A stretch of DNA of 54,598 bases from an uncultured Bacteroidia bacterium (lineage in GTDB: Bacteria; Bacteroidota; Bacteroidia; Bacteroidales; UBA932). A program made the translations under genes and the position numbers. The notes below the pieces were generated by a model. That model ran no database searches. It saw only the letters and a list, made by a program, of their open reading frames with translations, and had not been told where the DNA came from. Below are positions 16,263-26,001 of this stretch, piece after piece; position 1 is the first letter of the stretch; the number at the start of each line of letters is the position of its first letter. The DNA lies in contig CADBPR010000100.1 of assembly GCA_902796555.1 (NCBI GenBank), positions 1 through 54,598 of the forward strand, given 5' to 3'.

Positions 16263-17947
16263 TGAAAAAGATAGCGATATTTTCAGCCCTGGCGACCCTG
16301 CTGGCCGCCTGTGTGCCGGCCGAAGACCTGCATGTGACCACCACCGGTCCCGAACCGGTCGTCCTGACCTGTTCCGGCGACGTGGTTCTCCAGCGGGAGA
16401 GCAACCCCAACCTGGCCCTGACCCTCAACTGGACGGACAACAACAACATCGGTACGACCGGTGTGGCCGCAGCGCCGAAGAACGCCACGGTCAACACACT
16501 CCAATTCTCTGCGACAGAGGATTTTGCAAAGACGTATGACCATGCCGTGGCCAAAGGTGCTACCTCCGCGCAGTTTACGGTGGAAAGCCTCAACACCCTT
16601 TCCGGCCGGCTCGGCCTGAAAGGCGGCGTAAAGTCCAGCCTGTACATCCGGCTGGCCTCCGCCCTGTCCGCGACCGGAACGCCCGTCTACAGCAACACGG
16701 TGACCGTCGGCGTCACCCCGTACGAAGTTGATTTGTCCGTGGCCCATATCCTGAATTCCAGCCATGAAGACACCGGCGCCGTTCTCCGGACCCTTTCCGA
16801 AGGCGTCTACGGCGGCTTCATGGGTGTCTCCAGCTGGTACAACTGGTTCCTGCTGGAAGGCAGCGGTACCGAGTGGGGCAACCTCGGCCAGGACGGCTTC
16901 CCCTTCTACCTGAGCTCCGCTTCCGACAAGTGGAACTTCTGGTTCCCGGGCCAGGCCGGCTGCTACTATACGGTCGTCGACACGAAGAAGGCCGAATGGT
17001 CCGCCCTGTACATCCCGTCCCTGAGCGTGAGCGGTGACATCAGCGGCGACATGGTCTTCGACAAGGCTTCCAACAGCTGGATACTCGGATTCAACGCCAC
17101 TGCTGCCGGCAGCGTGACCGTCCGGATTTCCGGTACGGGCAAACAGTACAACATCGCCACCGGCACGGATGACACGAAGGCGACCGACGCCCCGGTGGGT
17201 TTTGGCGGAACGGCGGATGCCGTAACCTTCGGCGAGGCGGCTGCCGACCTGACCGCGACCGTAGCCGGCACCGGTGAAGTATCGCTGATTCTGGACCTCG
17301 GCGCAATGACCCTGCGCGTGGATGCCGGCGGCGTCGCCCCGGTGGAAGTCCCGCAGCAGCTGTACCTGGTGGGCATCAACGACGGCTGGACCAACAAAGA
17401 CTGGGACTTCGACAACTACCTGACCCTCTTTGACGAAGACAACCTCGCCTATGGCGGCGCCTGCAACGTCAATTCCAAGTGGGGCTACCGGTACTACACC
17501 ATCAAGGATACCTGGAGCGATTTCTACGGCATGGAGTCCGGCGATTTCACCAGCGGTACGCTCGTGGCGAATACGGAGACCAACATCCCCGCCCCGGAGA
17601 CGCCCGGCCTGTACCTGATGACGGTATCCCTGAGCGGCCTGAGCTACACCAACACGGCCATCAGCACCGTTCAGATTGCCGGTGTCGGCAAGGATACCGG
17701 TTGGGAACTGCTCGATATGACGCCCGGTGAAACCGCCGGCGTGTACAGCCTGGCCATCCCTGTCGAAGACAAGACCCCCTGGGGCTTCAAGATTTACATC
17801 AACGGCTGGGATTATTTCTTCGGCGGCAGCGACGGCATCCTGCGTTACAACGCCGACGGCTGTCCGCTGGACGATTCCTACATCGGCAGCACCTGCCTGT
17901 TCACCGTAGATATTTGCAAAGGAACCTATAGCATCGAAAAGCAATGA
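16262..17947 (+). CDS. SusE/SusF-like surface glycan-binding lipoprotein
   Basis: The start MKKIAIFSALATLLAAC gives a lipobox (LAAC). The 561-residue protein follows susD directly, the usual place of surface glycan-binding proteins. An N-terminal SusE-type Ig domain (about residues 30-150, NPNLALTLNWTDNNN) is followed by tryptophan- and tyrosine-rich beta-sandwich modules. These lie at about 165-300 (SSWYNWFLLEG, WFPGQAGCYYTVVD) and 365-560 (LYLVGINDGW, GFKIYINGWDYFFGG). They look like carbohydrate-binding domains of the DUF5111/DUF5114 kind found in galactan-locus proteins; this sub-family name is from memory. No catalytic motif is seen. Its stop overlaps the GH53 start (ATGA). Confidence 0.8.
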   Translation: MKKIAIFSALATLLAACVPAEDLHVTTTGPEPVVLTCSGDVVLQRESNPNLALTLNWTDNNNIGTTGVAAAPKNATVNTLQFSATEDFAKTYDHAVAKGATSAQFTVESLNTLSGRLGLKGGVKSSLYIRLASALSATGTPVYSNTVTVGVTPYEVDLSVAHILNSSHEDTGAVLRTLSEGVYGGFMGVSSWYNWFLLEGSGTEWGNLGQDGFPFYLSSASDKWNFWFPGQAGCYYTVVDTKKAEWSALYIPSLSVSGDISGDMVFDKASNSWILGFNATAAGSVTVRISGTGKQYNIATGTDDTKATDAPVGFGGTADAVTFGEAAADLTATVAGTGEVSLILDLGAMTLRVDAGGVAPVEVPQQLYLVGINDGWTNKDWDFDNYLTLFDEDNLAYGGACNVNSKWGYRYYTIKDTWSDFYGMESGDFTSGTLVANTETNIPAPETPGLYLMTVSLSGLSYTNTAISTVQIAGVGKDTGWELLDMTPGETAGVYSLAIPVEDKTPWGFKIYINGWDYFFGGSDGILRYNADGCPLDDSYIGSTCLFTVDICKGTYSIEKQ

Positions 17948-18975
17948 AAATAAATATATTGACTCTGGCGGCAGCGCTGCTGGTCACCTGCTGCACCCCG
18001 GCTCAGCCTTATAACGCCCCGGACAACAGCGTTCCGGAAACGAAAACCGTAACCTTCGCCAAGGGCGCCGACGTGAGCTGGCTGACCCAGATGGAAAGCG
18101 AAGGCCTGACCTTCAAGAACAAGGCCGGAGAAAGCCGGGAGTGCATGACCCTGCTGCGGGACGAATGTGGCGTCAATGCCATCCGGCTGCGCGTATGGGT
18201 CAACCCGGCCGAGGGCTGGAACAACATCGACGACGTCCTCGTCAAGGCCCGCCGGGCCGCTTCGCTCGGCCTGGCCGTGATGATTGACTTCCACTTCAGC
18301 GACACCTGGGCAGACCCGGCCCACCAGGATGTGCCGGCCGCATGGGCCTCGCACGACATTGCCGCGCTGCAGAAAGATGTTGCCGACCATGTGACGAAGA
18401 TGCTGACCGCTCTGAAGACCTACGGCGTCACCCCGCAGTGGGTCCAGATCGGCAACGAGACCCGGGGCGGCATGATGTATCCGCTGGGCAAATATGAAAA
18501 CGGTGCGAACTTCGCCCAGCTCGTCAACGCCGGCTACGATGCCGTCAAGGCCATTTTCCCGGAGGCCAAGGTCATTGTCCATATCGACAGCGGCGACCGG
18601 GCGGACCTGTATGCGCGCATCTTCGGTTACCTGACCATCAATGGCGGGAAATACGACATCATCGGCGTTTCCTTCTACCCGGAAGCCGACTCCTGGCAGT
18701 CTTCCACGACAACGCTCGTGAACAACATCAAGACCGCCAACACCACCTACGGACGGCCGGTCATGATTTGCGAAATCGGTATGACCTGGTCCGAGGCGGA
18801 AACTTGCAAGTCCATGATCAGCAAGATTATGAGCGAGTTCGGCACAAGCGGCGAAGTCCTCGGCGGCATCTTCTATTGGGAGCCCGAGGCCCCGGCCGGC
18901 TACAACGGCGGCTATGACAAGGGCTGCTTCACTGGCGGCACCCCGACCGCTGCACTGGACCCGTTCAAAGAGTAA
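17944..18975 (+). CDS. GH53 endo-beta-1,4-galactanase
   Basis: This 343-residue lipoprotein-like enzyme (signal MKINILTLAAALLVTCC) cuts internal beta-1,4-galactosyl bonds of pectic galactan or type I arabinogalactan. The GH53 TIM barrel fills the mature protein. Residues 42-46 (ADVSW) and 80-84 (IRLRV) are typical. The acid/base is E172 in WVQIGNETRGG and the nucleophile is E277 in VMICEIGMTW, both on the expected strands. Its length is usual for single-domain GH53. It probably works at the cell surface, making oligosaccharides for the SusC/SusD pair. Translation is coupled to the SusE-like gene by ATGA, and GH2 follows after 10 bp. Confidence 0.95.
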   Translation: MKINILTLAAALLVTCCTPAQPYNAPDNSVPETKTVTFAKGADVSWLTQMESEGLTFKNKAGESRECMTLLRDECGVNAIRLRVWVNPAEGWNNIDDVLVKARRAASLGLAVMIDFHFSDTWADPAHQDVPAAWASHDIAALQKDVADHVTKMLTALKTYGVTPQWVQIGNETRGGMMYPLGKYENGANFAQLVNAGYDAVKAIFPEAKVIVHIDSGDRADLYARIFGYLTINGGKYDIIGVSFYPEADSWQSSTTTLVNNIKTANTTYGRPVMICEIGMTWSEAETCKSMISKIMSEFGTSGEVLGGIFYWEPEAPAGYNGGYDKGCFTGGTPTAALDPFKE

Positions 18976-18985
18976 GCAAGCGTTT

Positions 18986-21457
18986 ATGAAAAAGCTCCCC
19001 ATCCTTCTGCTTTGCCTCCTGGCCGCCTGCACAGTCCGGGCCCAGGAAAGCGGCCTGCTGAATGCCGATTGGTCGTTCTGCAAAGGTGACAATCCGGCCT
19101 ATGCCGACCCGGCCTTCGACGACAGCGCCTGGCGGGTTCTCGACCTGCCCCACGACTGGGGCGTGGAGGGACCTTTCGTGCAAAGTTACCCCGGCGAAAC
19201 GGGGAAACTGGAATGGTGGGGAACCGCCTGGTACCGCCGGCACCTTCAGCTGGAGGCATCGGAGTCCCTGTATTTCCTGGATTTCGACGGCGTTATGTCC
19301 CATTCTACGGTCTATGTGAACGGCCATGAAGCCGGCGGACGGCCCTACGGTTATTCGTCCTTCCGGGTAGACCTCAGCCCCTGGCTGCGGGACGGCGACA
19401 ACGTGGTGGCGGTCCGGGTGAACAACCTGCCGAATTCCAGCCGTTGGTACCCCGGCGGCGGAATCTACCGGGACGTACACCTGGTCAAGGCGGAGAAAAC
19501 CGGCGTGGCCTGGCAGGGTATCCAGGTGACGACGGAAGCCGTCAATGACAAAGGAACGGCCACGGTACGGGTGCGCACGACGCTGCGCGGGAGCGGCCGG
19601 GCCGAGGTGTTGTCCGCCATTCCCCTGCCCGAGGCATCGTTCTTCGGAACGGCCCCGGAAACACTGGAGAACCGGAAAACCAGCGCTGCGGGTGAAACGG
19701 TAGAGCAGGTCTTCCGCATCCCGGCAGCCCGGCGCTGGAGCCCGTCCGCTCCGTTCTGCTATACGCTGAAAACCACGGTCCGCGACCTGGAAACCGGCCG
19801 GACCGAAGAACACCTCACCACCTTCGGCATCCGGACGGCGGAGTTCCGCCCTGACGGGTTCTACCTGAACGGCGAACGCTGCTTCCTGCAGGGTGTCTGT
19901 CTGCACCATGACAGCGGCGCCCTGGGGGCTGTGTGGAACGAAGCCGTGTGGGAACGGCGCCTCCGGCAGCTGAAAGAACTGGGCTGCAACGCGGTCCGTT
20001 TCGCCCATAATCCCCCGGCACCGGCCCTGCTGGACCTGTGCGACCGGATGGGATTCCTGGCCATCGACGAACTGACGGACACCTGGACCGTGCCCAAAAA
20101 GCCGAACGGTTACGCCACCCTGTTCGAAGAGTGGGCGGAGCGCGACCTGGTGGATATGATTCACCGGGACCGCAACCATCCCAGCGTGATTCTCTGGAGC
20201 GTGGGCAACGAGTGCGGGGAGCAGGGATACAGCGACAAGTGGGACATTCCGCGCCGCCTGACGGAGATTTGCCACCGGGAGGACCCGACCCGGCCCACCA
20301 CCAGCGGCAACGACAATGTATGGGGCGCCTTCCAGCCCTATCACGAGACGGTGGACGTATTCGGATTCAATTACAAACCGGACCATTACGCCCGTTTCCA
20401 CAGCGAATTCCCGTCCCAGCCTTTCTATGGCAGCGAAACGGCTTCCTGCATCAGTACGCGCGGGTATTACCGGTTCCCGGTGAGCGACGACAAGGCGCAA
20501 GGATGGAACGAAGGAGCGCCGTACCAGGTCAGTTCCTACTGCCTGTATGCGCCCTACTGGGCCAGCAGCCCGGACCATGAATGGTATCACGAGGACCTGA
20601 ACCCGGATTTCTGCGGGGAATTCGTCTGGTCCGGCTTCGACTATATCGGTGAACCGACCCCGTATAATTTCGACCCGACGGTGCTGACCAATTTCCATGA
20701 CGAAGCCGCCCGGGCGGCCGCCGAAAAGGAATTGGAGGAAATGAGCCGGAACGCCCCGCCTTCCCGGAGTTCGTATTTCGGCATTTTCGACCTGGCCGGT
20801 TTCCCGAAAGACTTGTACTGGCTCTATCAGTCGCGTTGGCGCCGGGACTACCCGATGGCCCACATCCTGCCGCATTGGAACTGGGCCGGGCGCGAAGGTG
20901 AAGTCACGCCGGTCCATGTGTTTACGTCCGGCGACAGCGGAGAGCTGTTTGTCAACGGCCGCTCCCAGGGCGTGCGCCGGCGCGGCGAGGGCGTGTACCG
21001 CCTGCGCTGGGACGACGTGGTCTACGAACCGGGCGAAGTGCGCGTGGTGACCTGGAAGGATGGCAAGGAATGGGCCTGCGACACGGTGGCGACAACCGGG
21101 GCTCCGGCCCGCCTGGAACTGTCCGCCGAAACGTCCGGAAAGACGGTTTTTGTCACGGTGAAGGTGGTGGATGCACAGGGCCGGCTGGTTCCGACCGCCA
21201 CCAACGAACTGACATTCAACGTATCAGGTCCTGCCCGGCTGGTGGCTACGGATGCCGGCGACCCGACCAGCCATATCCCCTTCTACAGTCCGACCCTGCC
21301 GGCCTTTGGCGGCCTGTGTTCCGCGATTGTCTACCGCCAGGCACCCCCGCGTCCGCAGGGCCGCCTGAGCCATCGTCCCCAGGTCAAGCCGGCCGCGCCG
21401 GTTTTCGTGACCGTGTCCGCCCCGGGCCTGCCCGACGCGCGCATCGTGGTCCGGTAA
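18986..21457 (+). CDS. GH2 beta-galactosidase with DUF4982 domain
   Basis: The ATG at 18986, 10 bp after the GH53 stop, gives MKKLPILLLCLLAAC, a signal with a possible lipobox (LAAC); longer starts would run into GH53. In the 823-residue form the order is: sugar-binding jelly-roll (about 25-170), Ig-like domain (about 175-285), TIM barrel (about 290-590), DUF4982 (about 650-720) and a C-terminal Ig-like domain. E409 in SVGNECGEQG is the likely acid/base and E484 in YGSETAS the likely nucleophile. It would release galactose from oligosaccharides made by GH53, probably in the periplasm. It ends the operon and converges on the GH3 gene. Confidence 0.93.
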   Translation: MKKLPILLLCLLAACTVRAQESGLLNADWSFCKGDNPAYADPAFDDSAWRVLDLPHDWGVEGPFVQSYPGETGKLEWWGTAWYRRHLQLEASESLYFLDFDGVMSHSTVYVNGHEAGGRPYGYSSFRVDLSPWLRDGDNVVAVRVNNLPNSSRWYPGGGIYRDVHLVKAEKTGVAWQGIQVTTEAVNDKGTATVRVRTTLRGSGRAEVLSAIPLPEASFFGTAPETLENRKTSAAGETVEQVFRIPAARRWSPSAPFCYTLKTTVRDLETGRTEEHLTTFGIRTAEFRPDGFYLNGERCFLQGVCLHHDSGALGAVWNEAVWERRLRQLKELGCNAVRFAHNPPAPALLDLCDRMGFLAIDELTDTWTVPKKPNGYATLFEEWAERDLVDMIHRDRNHPSVILWSVGNECGEQGYSDKWDIPRRLTEICHREDPTRPTTSGNDNVWGAFQPYHETVDVFGFNYKPDHYARFHSEFPSQPFYGSETASCISTRGYYRFPVSDDKAQGWNEGAPYQVSSYCLYAPYWASSPDHEWYHEDLNPDFCGEFVWSGFDYIGEPTPYNFDPTVLTNFHDEAARAAAEKELEEMSRNAPPSRSSYFGIFDLAGFPKDLYWLYQSRWRRDYPMAHILPHWNWAGREGEVTPVHVFTSGDSGELFVNGRSQGVRRRGEGVYRLRWDDVVYEPGEVRVVTWKDGKEWACDTVATTGAPARLELSAETSGKTVFVTVKVVDAQGRLVPTATNELTFNVSGPARLVATDAGDPTSHIPFYSPTLPAFGGLCSAIVYRQAPPRPQGRLSHRPQVKPAAPVFVTVSAPGLPDARIVVR

Positions 21458-21516
21458 CGGGGAGGGGCTGTCCCTCGCCAAACGTCGTTTCCGCGGCCGT
21501 AGCTTCTCAAGCGCCT

Positions 21517-23652
21517 CTAATAGCGATAGGGTACAGATTTGAGGGCATCCTGAGCGGAAGAACCGCCATACAGGAGCTCATAATAGCCCCGGAGCGGCTT
21601 CATGTCCCCGGAGCGGGCATCCCACCACAGGAACGTGTCCGGGGTCAACGGGAAGGCAACCGTTACTGTGGCGCCGGCGGGCACCTGGACGCGCTGGAAC
21701 CCCCGGAGGGTTTTGACGGGGCCTTCGGCATCGTCCGGGCGACGGACATAGAGCTGCACCACTTCCGTCCCGTCCACGGCAGAAGTATTGGTGACCGGAA
21801 CCAGCAGTTTCCTGCCCCTGATCCGGGCATCCCCGTAGCTGAAGCGGGAATAACTGAGGCCGTAGCCGAAAGGATAGAGCGGCTCCCCGCGGAAATAGCG
21901 GTAGGTATGGCCTTCCATCGCGTAGTCCTCCACATCGGGCAGCTGGTCGACGCTCTTGTAGAAGGTGACCGGCAGTTTTCCGGACGGATTCACGTCGCCC
22001 AGCAGGATGTCGGCCACGGCGGTGCCGCCTTCCTGGCCCGGATACCAAGCCTGGAGGATGGCGTCGCAGGTCTCCGTCTCGGGAACAAGGCCCATGGCGC
22101 TGCCCGAGAAGTTCACCAGAACCACCTTCTTACCGGCCGCATGCAGGGTTTTGAGCAGACGGCGCTGCACGGCGGGAAGTTCGATGTCCGTACGGTCGCC
22201 GCCGGAGAAACCAGGCACCTGGACCGGCATTTCCTCGCCCTCCAAGCGGGGTGAAATGCCGCCGGCAAACACCACGACATCCACGCCTTCCAGTTGCTGC
22301 AGCAGGGTTTTGTCGTCCAAGGCGGACGAACTGTCATCCGCATCCACGATGTCGCAGCCACGGAAGCTCACCAGGTCGGGAATGCGCTGCCGCAGGGCTT
22401 GCAGCAGGGTCACCGTATGCTTGGGAACGGGATTGTAGTTGCCCCAGAGCATTTCTTTGTCATCGGCATTGGGTCCGACCAGGGCGATTTTCTGCCCGGC
22501 GCGGAGCGGAAGGATGCCGTTGTTCTGCAGCAGCACCATCGACGCGCGGGCCATTTCCAGCGCGAGGGCCCGGTGTGCCGGACCTTCCACAATGGCGGAA
22601 TCCAGCCCGTCCCAAGGGGATTCGCGGTCCATTTCGCCCAGCCGGAAGCGCTCGGTCAGCACCCGGAGAAGGTTCCGGTCCAGCTCTTCTTCCTTGAGCA
22701 GTCCCTTTTCTACAGCCTCGACAATGGAGGTATAACTGTCACCACATTCGACATCGACGCCATTCCGCACGGCAAGCGCGGCGGCCTCCATCATGGAAGA
22801 AGAATAACCGTGACGGCCTTCTATATAAAAATCCGCGACGGCCCAGCAGTCGGATACGACCATGCCCTCATAGCCCCATTCCTTGCGCAGAATGTCCTGC
22901 ACCAGATAGGAGGAAGCGGTACAGGGAACCCCGCGGAACCGGTTGTAGGCGGTCATCACTTCCCGGACACCGGCCTTCGTCACCAAGTCTTTGAAGGCGG
23001 GCAGGTAGGTCTCCCGGAGGTCCCGCTCGGAAACATCCACGTCAAAGCGGTGGCGGCTGCTCTCCGGGCCGGAATGCACGGCGAAATGCTTGGCGCAGGC
23101 ATGGGCCTTGCGGACGGGGGCGTCGGGGTCGCCCTGCAGGCCGCGGACCACAGCCATCCCCAGCTGACCGGTCAGGTACGGGTCCTCTCCATAGGTTTCC
23201 ATGCCCCGGCCCCAGCACGGGTCACGGAAGATGTTGATATTGGGCGTCCAGAAAGTAAGTCCCTGATACCGAAAAACTTCCCCCTGCTCAGCAGCCAGGC
23301 GGTTCTTGACGCGGGCCTCGTCCGAAACAGCGCTGAACACCGCTTCAATCCGGTCTGTGTCAAAGGAAGAAGCCATGCCGATGGGCTGGGGAAAGACGGT
23401 GGCGGAGCCGTTGCGGCCCACCCCGTGCAGGGCTTCGTTCCACCAGTTGTACGGTTGGATGCCCAACGGTTCTATCGCCGGAGAATTGAACAGGACCAGG
23501 GAGGCCTTTTCTTCCAGCGTCAGCCGCGACAGGAGGTCTGCGGCCCGGACCTCAGCGGGGAGGGTTTTGTCCTGATACGATACCGGGCCGGTGCAGGCGG
23601 CGAAAGCGAGAGCTACGGCCGCTGCCAGCAAGAAAAAAATCCGACTTTTCAT
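21517..23652 (-). CDS. GH3 beta-glycosidase, beta-xylosidase-like
   Basis: The ATG at 23652 gives MKSRIFFLLAAAVALAFAAC, a lipoprotein signal; longer versions run through the helicase gene in another frame. The 711-residue form has a GH3 N-terminal barrel (about 36-330), a C-terminal alpha/beta domain (about 370-590) and a fibronectin-III-like tail (about 625-700). The nucleophile is D268 in VVSDCWAV, and AKHFAVHSGPE at 187-197 is the substrate-binding KH region. The SDCWA form and overall layout resemble exo-beta-xylosidase or beta-glucosidase GH3 members. It lies 22 bp downstream of the helicase gene on the same strand and converges on the galactan operon. Specificity is not certain. Confidence 0.88.
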   Translation of the reverse strand: MKSRIFFLLAAAVALAFAACTGPVSYQDKTLPAEVRAADLLSRLTLEEKASLVLFNSPAIEPLGIQPYNWWNEALHGVGRNGSATVFPQPIGMASSFDTDRIEAVFSAVSDEARVKNRLAAEQGEVFRYQGLTFWTPNINIFRDPCWGRGMETYGEDPYLTGQLGMAVVRGLQGDPDAPVRKAHACAKHFAVHSGPESSRHRFDVDVSERDLRETYLPAFKDLVTKAGVREVMTAYNRFRGVPCTASSYLVQDILRKEWGYEGMVVSDCWAVADFYIEGRHGYSSSMMEAAALAVRNGVDVECGDSYTSIVEAVEKGLLKEEELDRNLLRVLTERFRLGEMDRESPWDGLDSAIVEGPAHRALALEMARASMVLLQNNGILPLRAGQKIALVGPNADDKEMLWGNYNPVPKHTVTLLQALRQRIPDLVSFRGCDIVDADDSSSALDDKTLLQQLEGVDVVVFAGGISPRLEGEEMPVQVPGFSGGDRTDIELPAVQRRLLKTLHAAGKKVVLVNFSGSAMGLVPETETCDAILQAWYPGQEGGTAVADILLGDVNPSGKLPVTFYKSVDQLPDVEDYAMEGHTYRYFRGEPLYPFGYGLSYSRFSYGDARIRGRKLLVPVTNTSAVDGTEVVQLYVRRPDDAEGPVKTLRGFQRVQVPAGATVTVAFPLTPDTFLWWDARSGDMKPLRGYYELLYGGSSAQDALKSVPYRY

Positions 23653-23674
23653 GGTTGAGCGATTATTATCACGG

Positions 23675-25849
23675 TTATTCCGGCAGGTCGGGCCGGGAGA
23701 GGAAAGGACTGCGGATGCTGCGGACGGAACCGTCCCGGAATTCCACCTCAAAGGTCGTGAACTCTTTGTTGGCAGCCCGGATACAGCCTTCTCCAAAGAC
23801 CGCATGGCACACGGTGTCACCCACCTGGAAGGGGCTGTTATAGGCGGCCCGGTCGGCGGCAAAAGGGTCCCCGGAAGCCGGCATAAGCGGCCGCGTGGGG
23901 TCCATCTCCTCATCCAGCACATGAATCAGATTACGGGTCCCCCGCCACAGGTCTTCCGGCACCACCCCTTCGGTCACCAGCATCTCCCGCTTGATTTCCG
24001 CCAGGAAACGGGAAGGGTACTTGTTCATCTTGGTCGAGAGGTTATACCCTTCGGACTCGGTCAGGAAAAGTGCCTTTTCGGCCCGGGTAATGGCGACGTA
24101 CATCAGGCGGCGTTCCTCCTCTTCTCCGTTTTTCTTGTACTCCCGGACCGAGCGCATGTTCGGGAAAATGCCCTCGCTCAGCCCGATGATAAACACAAAG
24201 GGAAACTCCAGCCCCTTGGCCTGGTGGATGGTCATCAGTTTCAGGGTCGGCGCCTCTTTGCGGTGGTCGTCGTTGGTATACAGGGCGATGTCCTGCAGGT
24301 AATCCGACAGGGTCACTTCGTCTTCCGCACGGGCGGTCTCATAGAAACGGATGGAGGACAGCAGCTCGTCCAGATTTTCCAGCCGGTCTTCATCCTGGTC
24401 TTCCCGAATGGCTTTTTTCAGCCCGGAGCGGTCCAGCACCCGCGTCAGCAAATCGGAAATCCGATGGCCGGCGGCATATTCGCGGGCTTCTTCTATCAGC
24501 GTCACGAAGGCCACGGCCCCTTCTTTCCCCAGTTCGTCCAGATGGTCGCGCAGGGTGGGATACAGGGGCTTGTCGTCCTGGAGGGCCAGGCGGCGCAGCT
24601 GGTCCTGCCACACCCGGCCCAGCTTGCGCGAAGGGACATTGATAATCCGTTCGAATGAAAGGTCGTCTTCCGGATGGGCAATCAGGCGCAGGTAGCTCAG
24701 GGCATCTTTGATTTCCCGCCGCTCAAAGAAGCGGGTCCCGCCCCAGATGGTATATTCCAGCTTGGCGGAAAGGAGTTCCTGTTCGATGGCCCGCGACTGC
24801 CATCCGCTCCGATAGAGGACGGCGATGTCGTTGACCCGTGCGCCGGCATCCAGCAGAATCCGAATCTGCCGGACCACCCATTCCATCTCTTCTTTTTCGG
24901 TCTTTCCATGGAAATGAATCACGGCGCGGCCCTCGGCCCGGCGGGTGAACAAATCTTTCGGGATACGGTTTTTATTATTGGATATCACGCAGTTGGCGAT
25001 ATCCAGAATCTTGGGTGTACTGCGATAATTTTCGTCCAGGATGATGTCCCGGTCCGAAGCGAAATGGACGAAAAGGTCGGGCCGGGCGCCCCGCCATTCA
25101 TAAATGGACTGGTCCGGGTCGCCGACGACAAAGAGGTTCCGGTGCCGGGCGGCCAGGCGTTCGATGAGGTCCCAGTCGTCCAGGTTGCAGTCCTGCGCCT
25201 CGTCCACCATGATATAGTTCAGGGCATTCTGCCACCAATCCCGGGCCTCCTGGAAGCGGTCCAGGATGTATTTCGTCAGATTGACGAGGTCGTCGAAATC
25301 CAGGGCGAAATGTTTCATCTGGCGGCTGACATAGCCGGCCAGGCGGGAGGTCTTGCGCTGCATGTCGGTCACGACACAGCCCGGCAGCATATAGGTTTCG
25401 ATATAGCCGTTCAGCGCTTTTTCGCTTCCGATGGCATCCAGGAACTGTTTGACCGTCTTTTCGGTCCGCTTGATGCCCATTTCGTCCATCGTATCCTTGG
25501 CGAGGGCCTTGCAGTCCTCCTCGTCCAGAACGGTGAAGCCTTTGGGAAAGCCGATGCGGTAGATTTCTTTGCGCAGGAATTTGACGCAGAAGCCGTGGAT
25601 GGTGCAGACAAAGTCGTTGTAGTCGCCGCTGTGGACCATGGAGGCAATCCGCTGGCGCATTTCGGCGGCGGCTTTGTTGGTGAACGTCAGGCAGAGGATG
25701 TTGGCCGGGTCGATGCCCAGGGTGTTGACCAGATAGGCATACCGGTGCGTCAGGGCCTTGGTCTTGCCTGTTCCGGCACCGGCCACGACCCGAATCCGTC
25801 CCTCCGTGGAGACGACGGCTTCGCGCTGTCTGCTGTTCAATTCATCCAT
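23675..25849 (-). CDS. uvrD: UvrD/PcrA-type superfamily 1 DNA helicase
   Basis: The protein (MDELNSRQREAV..., 724 residues) is a 3'-5' DNA helicase for nucleotide-excision or mismatch repair and recombination control. Walker A GAGTGKT is at 24-30. VDEAQDCNLDD (motif II), GDPDQSIYEWRGA (motif III), LDENYRSTPKI (motif IV) and TIHQAKGLEF (motif V) follow in order. The C-terminal 50 residues (VGDTVCHAVFGEGC) form the Tudor-like domain of PcrA/UvrD. The start is the ATG at 25849 before the QxxAV Q-motif; longer in-frame extension upstream has no helicase homology. A -7 box lies just 5 nt before the ATG. GH3 follows after 22 bp. Confidence 0.9.
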   Translation of the reverse strand: MDELNSRQREAVVSTEGRIRVVAGAGTGKTKALTHRYAYLVNTLGIDPANILCLTFTNKAAAEMRQRIASMVHSGDYNDFVCTIHGFCVKFLRKEIYRIGFPKGFTVLDEEDCKALAKDTMDEMGIKRTEKTVKQFLDAIGSEKALNGYIETYMLPGCVVTDMQRKTSRLAGYVSRQMKHFALDFDDLVNLTKYILDRFQEARDWWQNALNYIMVDEAQDCNLDDWDLIERLAARHRNLFVVGDPDQSIYEWRGARPDLFVHFASDRDIILDENYRSTPKILDIANCVISNNKNRIPKDLFTRRAEGRAVIHFHGKTEKEEMEWVVRQIRILLDAGARVNDIAVLYRSGWQSRAIEQELLSAKLEYTIWGGTRFFERREIKDALSYLRLIAHPEDDLSFERIINVPSRKLGRVWQDQLRRLALQDDKPLYPTLRDHLDELGKEGAVAFVTLIEEAREYAAGHRISDLLTRVLDRSGLKKAIREDQDEDRLENLDELLSSIRFYETARAEDEVTLSDYLQDIALYTNDDHRKEAPTLKLMTIHQAKGLEFPFVFIIGLSEGIFPNMRSVREYKKNGEEEERRLMYVAITRAEKALFLTESEGYNLSTKMNKYPSRFLAEIKREMLVTEGVVPEDLWRGTRNLIHVLDEEMDPTRPLMPASGDPFAADRAAYNSPFQVGDTVCHAVFGEGCIRAANKEFTTFEVEFRDGSVRSIRSPFLSRPDLPE

Positions 25850-25854
25850 CGGTA

Positions 25855-25862
25855 CAAAGATA
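25855..25862 (-). promoter_or_regulatory. -7 box next to the helicase start codon
   Basis: The minus strand reads TATCTTTG, a perfect match, ending 5 nt before the ATG at 25849. Transcription from here would start at or beside the ATG, giving a leaderless or near-leaderless mRNA. Confidence 0.5.
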
Positions 25863-25948
25863 ACAAATACTGACAGCTTTTCAAACGGCTGCCGCGACAA
25901 TGGCCGGCCGATGGAACGTTCCGCCCGGGAGGGGGCCCCGACGCGCAT

Positions 25949-25985
25949 AAAAAAACAAGTGGAAAACCTTTCGGCCTTCCACTTG
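25949..25985 (-). terminator. Intrinsic terminator of the transporter-ROK operon
   Basis: CAAGTGGAA (25956-25964) and TTCCACTTG (25977-25985) form a 9-bp stem with a 12-nt loop. On the minus strand it is followed by seven U (plus-strand A-run 25949-25955). It lies 17 nt past the ROK stop codon. Confidence 0.9.
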
Positions 25986-26001
25986 CAAGACGTTCGGAGA
26001 A

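Noticed and set aside
18914-18985. Earlier start for the GH2 gene, overlapping GH53
   Set aside because: The added 24 residues are not signal-like; ATG 18986 gives a clean signal peptide and a normal 10-bp gap.
21458-21516. GAGGG / CCCTC repeat between GH2 and GH3 as a terminator
   Set aside because: The stem is only 5 bp and no T-run follows on either strand.
22294-23658. Long plus-strand open frame across the GH3 gene
   Set aside because: Shadow of GH3; no recognisable motif, while the GH3 strand has complete catalytic motifs.
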